From contig NZ_FMUJ01000001.1 of the NCBI RefSeq assembly GCF_900100965.1, positions 1,102,272 through 1,166,271 of the forward strand: a DNA stretch of 64,000 nucleotides, written 5' to 3'. Origin of the DNA: Variovorax sp. EL159. GTDB lineage: Bacteria > Pseudomonadota > Gammaproteobacteria > Burkholderiales > Burkholderiaceae_C. Shown piece after piece: positions 63,973 to 64,000 of this stretch. Below the pieces are notes generated by a model. The model was not told the origin of the DNA, did not search any database, and saw only the letters and a program-made list of their open reading frames with translations. Position 1 is the stretch's first letter; every line of letters starts with the position of its first letter. The translations under genes and the position numbers were made by a program.

Positions 63973-64000
63973 ATGCAAGAACTGATTGAACAACTCGAAA
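63973..64000 (+). CDS. Start of a probable propionyl-CoA carboxylase beta subunit (partial)
   Basis: Only the first nine codons, MQELIEQLE, are in the window. They resemble the start of carboxyltransferase beta subunits (for example M-x-x-I-I-E-Q-L-E), and the position after mutase and MeaB fits a propionyl-CoA to succinyl-CoA pathway. With so few residues the identity is inference from context. Confidence 0.5.

Overview
The window is dense, high-GC chromosomal DNA with short intergenic gaps. Its gene families fit a metabolically versatile betaproteobacterium of the Comamonadaceae, most likely Variovorax or a close relative. The signs are orphan Bug-type periplasmic receptors, an AtuA-type catabolic cluster, an isoquinoline-oxidoreductase-like enzyme, many LysR/AraC/GntR/IclR regulators, and a methylmalonyl-CoA mutase/MeaB/carboxylase locus. 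This assignment is inference from gene content. No rRNA, tRNA, CRISPR array, transposase or integrase was recognised.

Layout: 0-14 kb holds a WGR-domain polynucleotide-ligase-like protein, a MocR regulator diverging from an epimerase-cupin pair, an ArgE-like deacylase with an EamA exporter and an AlaX editing protein, a Kelch-like protein, and a three-gene molybdenum hydroxylase operon (2Fe-2S subunit, molybdopterin subunit, triheme cytochrome c) next to an AraC regulator. 14-22 kb holds an exported type B carboxylesterase, a PAS histidine kinase with a NarL-type response regulator, two small stress or unknown proteins and a CocE-like lipoprotein hydrolase. 22-33 kb is catabolic: two orphan Bug receptors, a nitrobindin-like protein, a Rieske oxygenase, a LysR regulator diverging from an AtuA pair, a large lipoprotein hydrolase and a quinone reductase with its own divergent LysR. 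33-38 kb holds a methyltransferase/TetR pair, a VOC protein, a double degenerate HD-GYP protein with a LuxR output domain and a small membrane protein.

38-40.6 kb is a compact, clearly AT-richer three-gene cassette: a HigB-like toxin, a HigA-like HTH protein fused to an ImmA/IrrE metallopeptidase, and a Beta-family protein. This combination matches my recollection of the PD-Lambda-2 anti-phage system. It has its own promoter, with an inverted-repeat operator over the ribosome binding site, and short similar sequences lie just outside both ends. It is the best candidate for an exciting system here. 40.6-45 kb is accessory DNA: small orphan proteins (a SUKH immunity-like protein, GNAT, ABM monooxygenase, DUF2867) and a diverged repeat related to the 3' end of a serine hydrolase gene.

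45-64 kb returns to core-like content: an OmpA-like protein, an Lrp regulator diverging from an orphan acetolactate synthase, an NHL-repeat lipoprotein, a CPA1 antiporter whose 3' end is partly duplicated downstream, a cysteine-rich heme c protein, a lone receiver, an acetoacetate-decarboxylase-like protein, an AraC regulator, dusA, an IclR regulator, and a propionate-type locus (GntR regulator, methylmalonyl-CoA mutase, GNAT, meaB and the first codons of a probable carboxylase beta subunit) that runs off the right edge.
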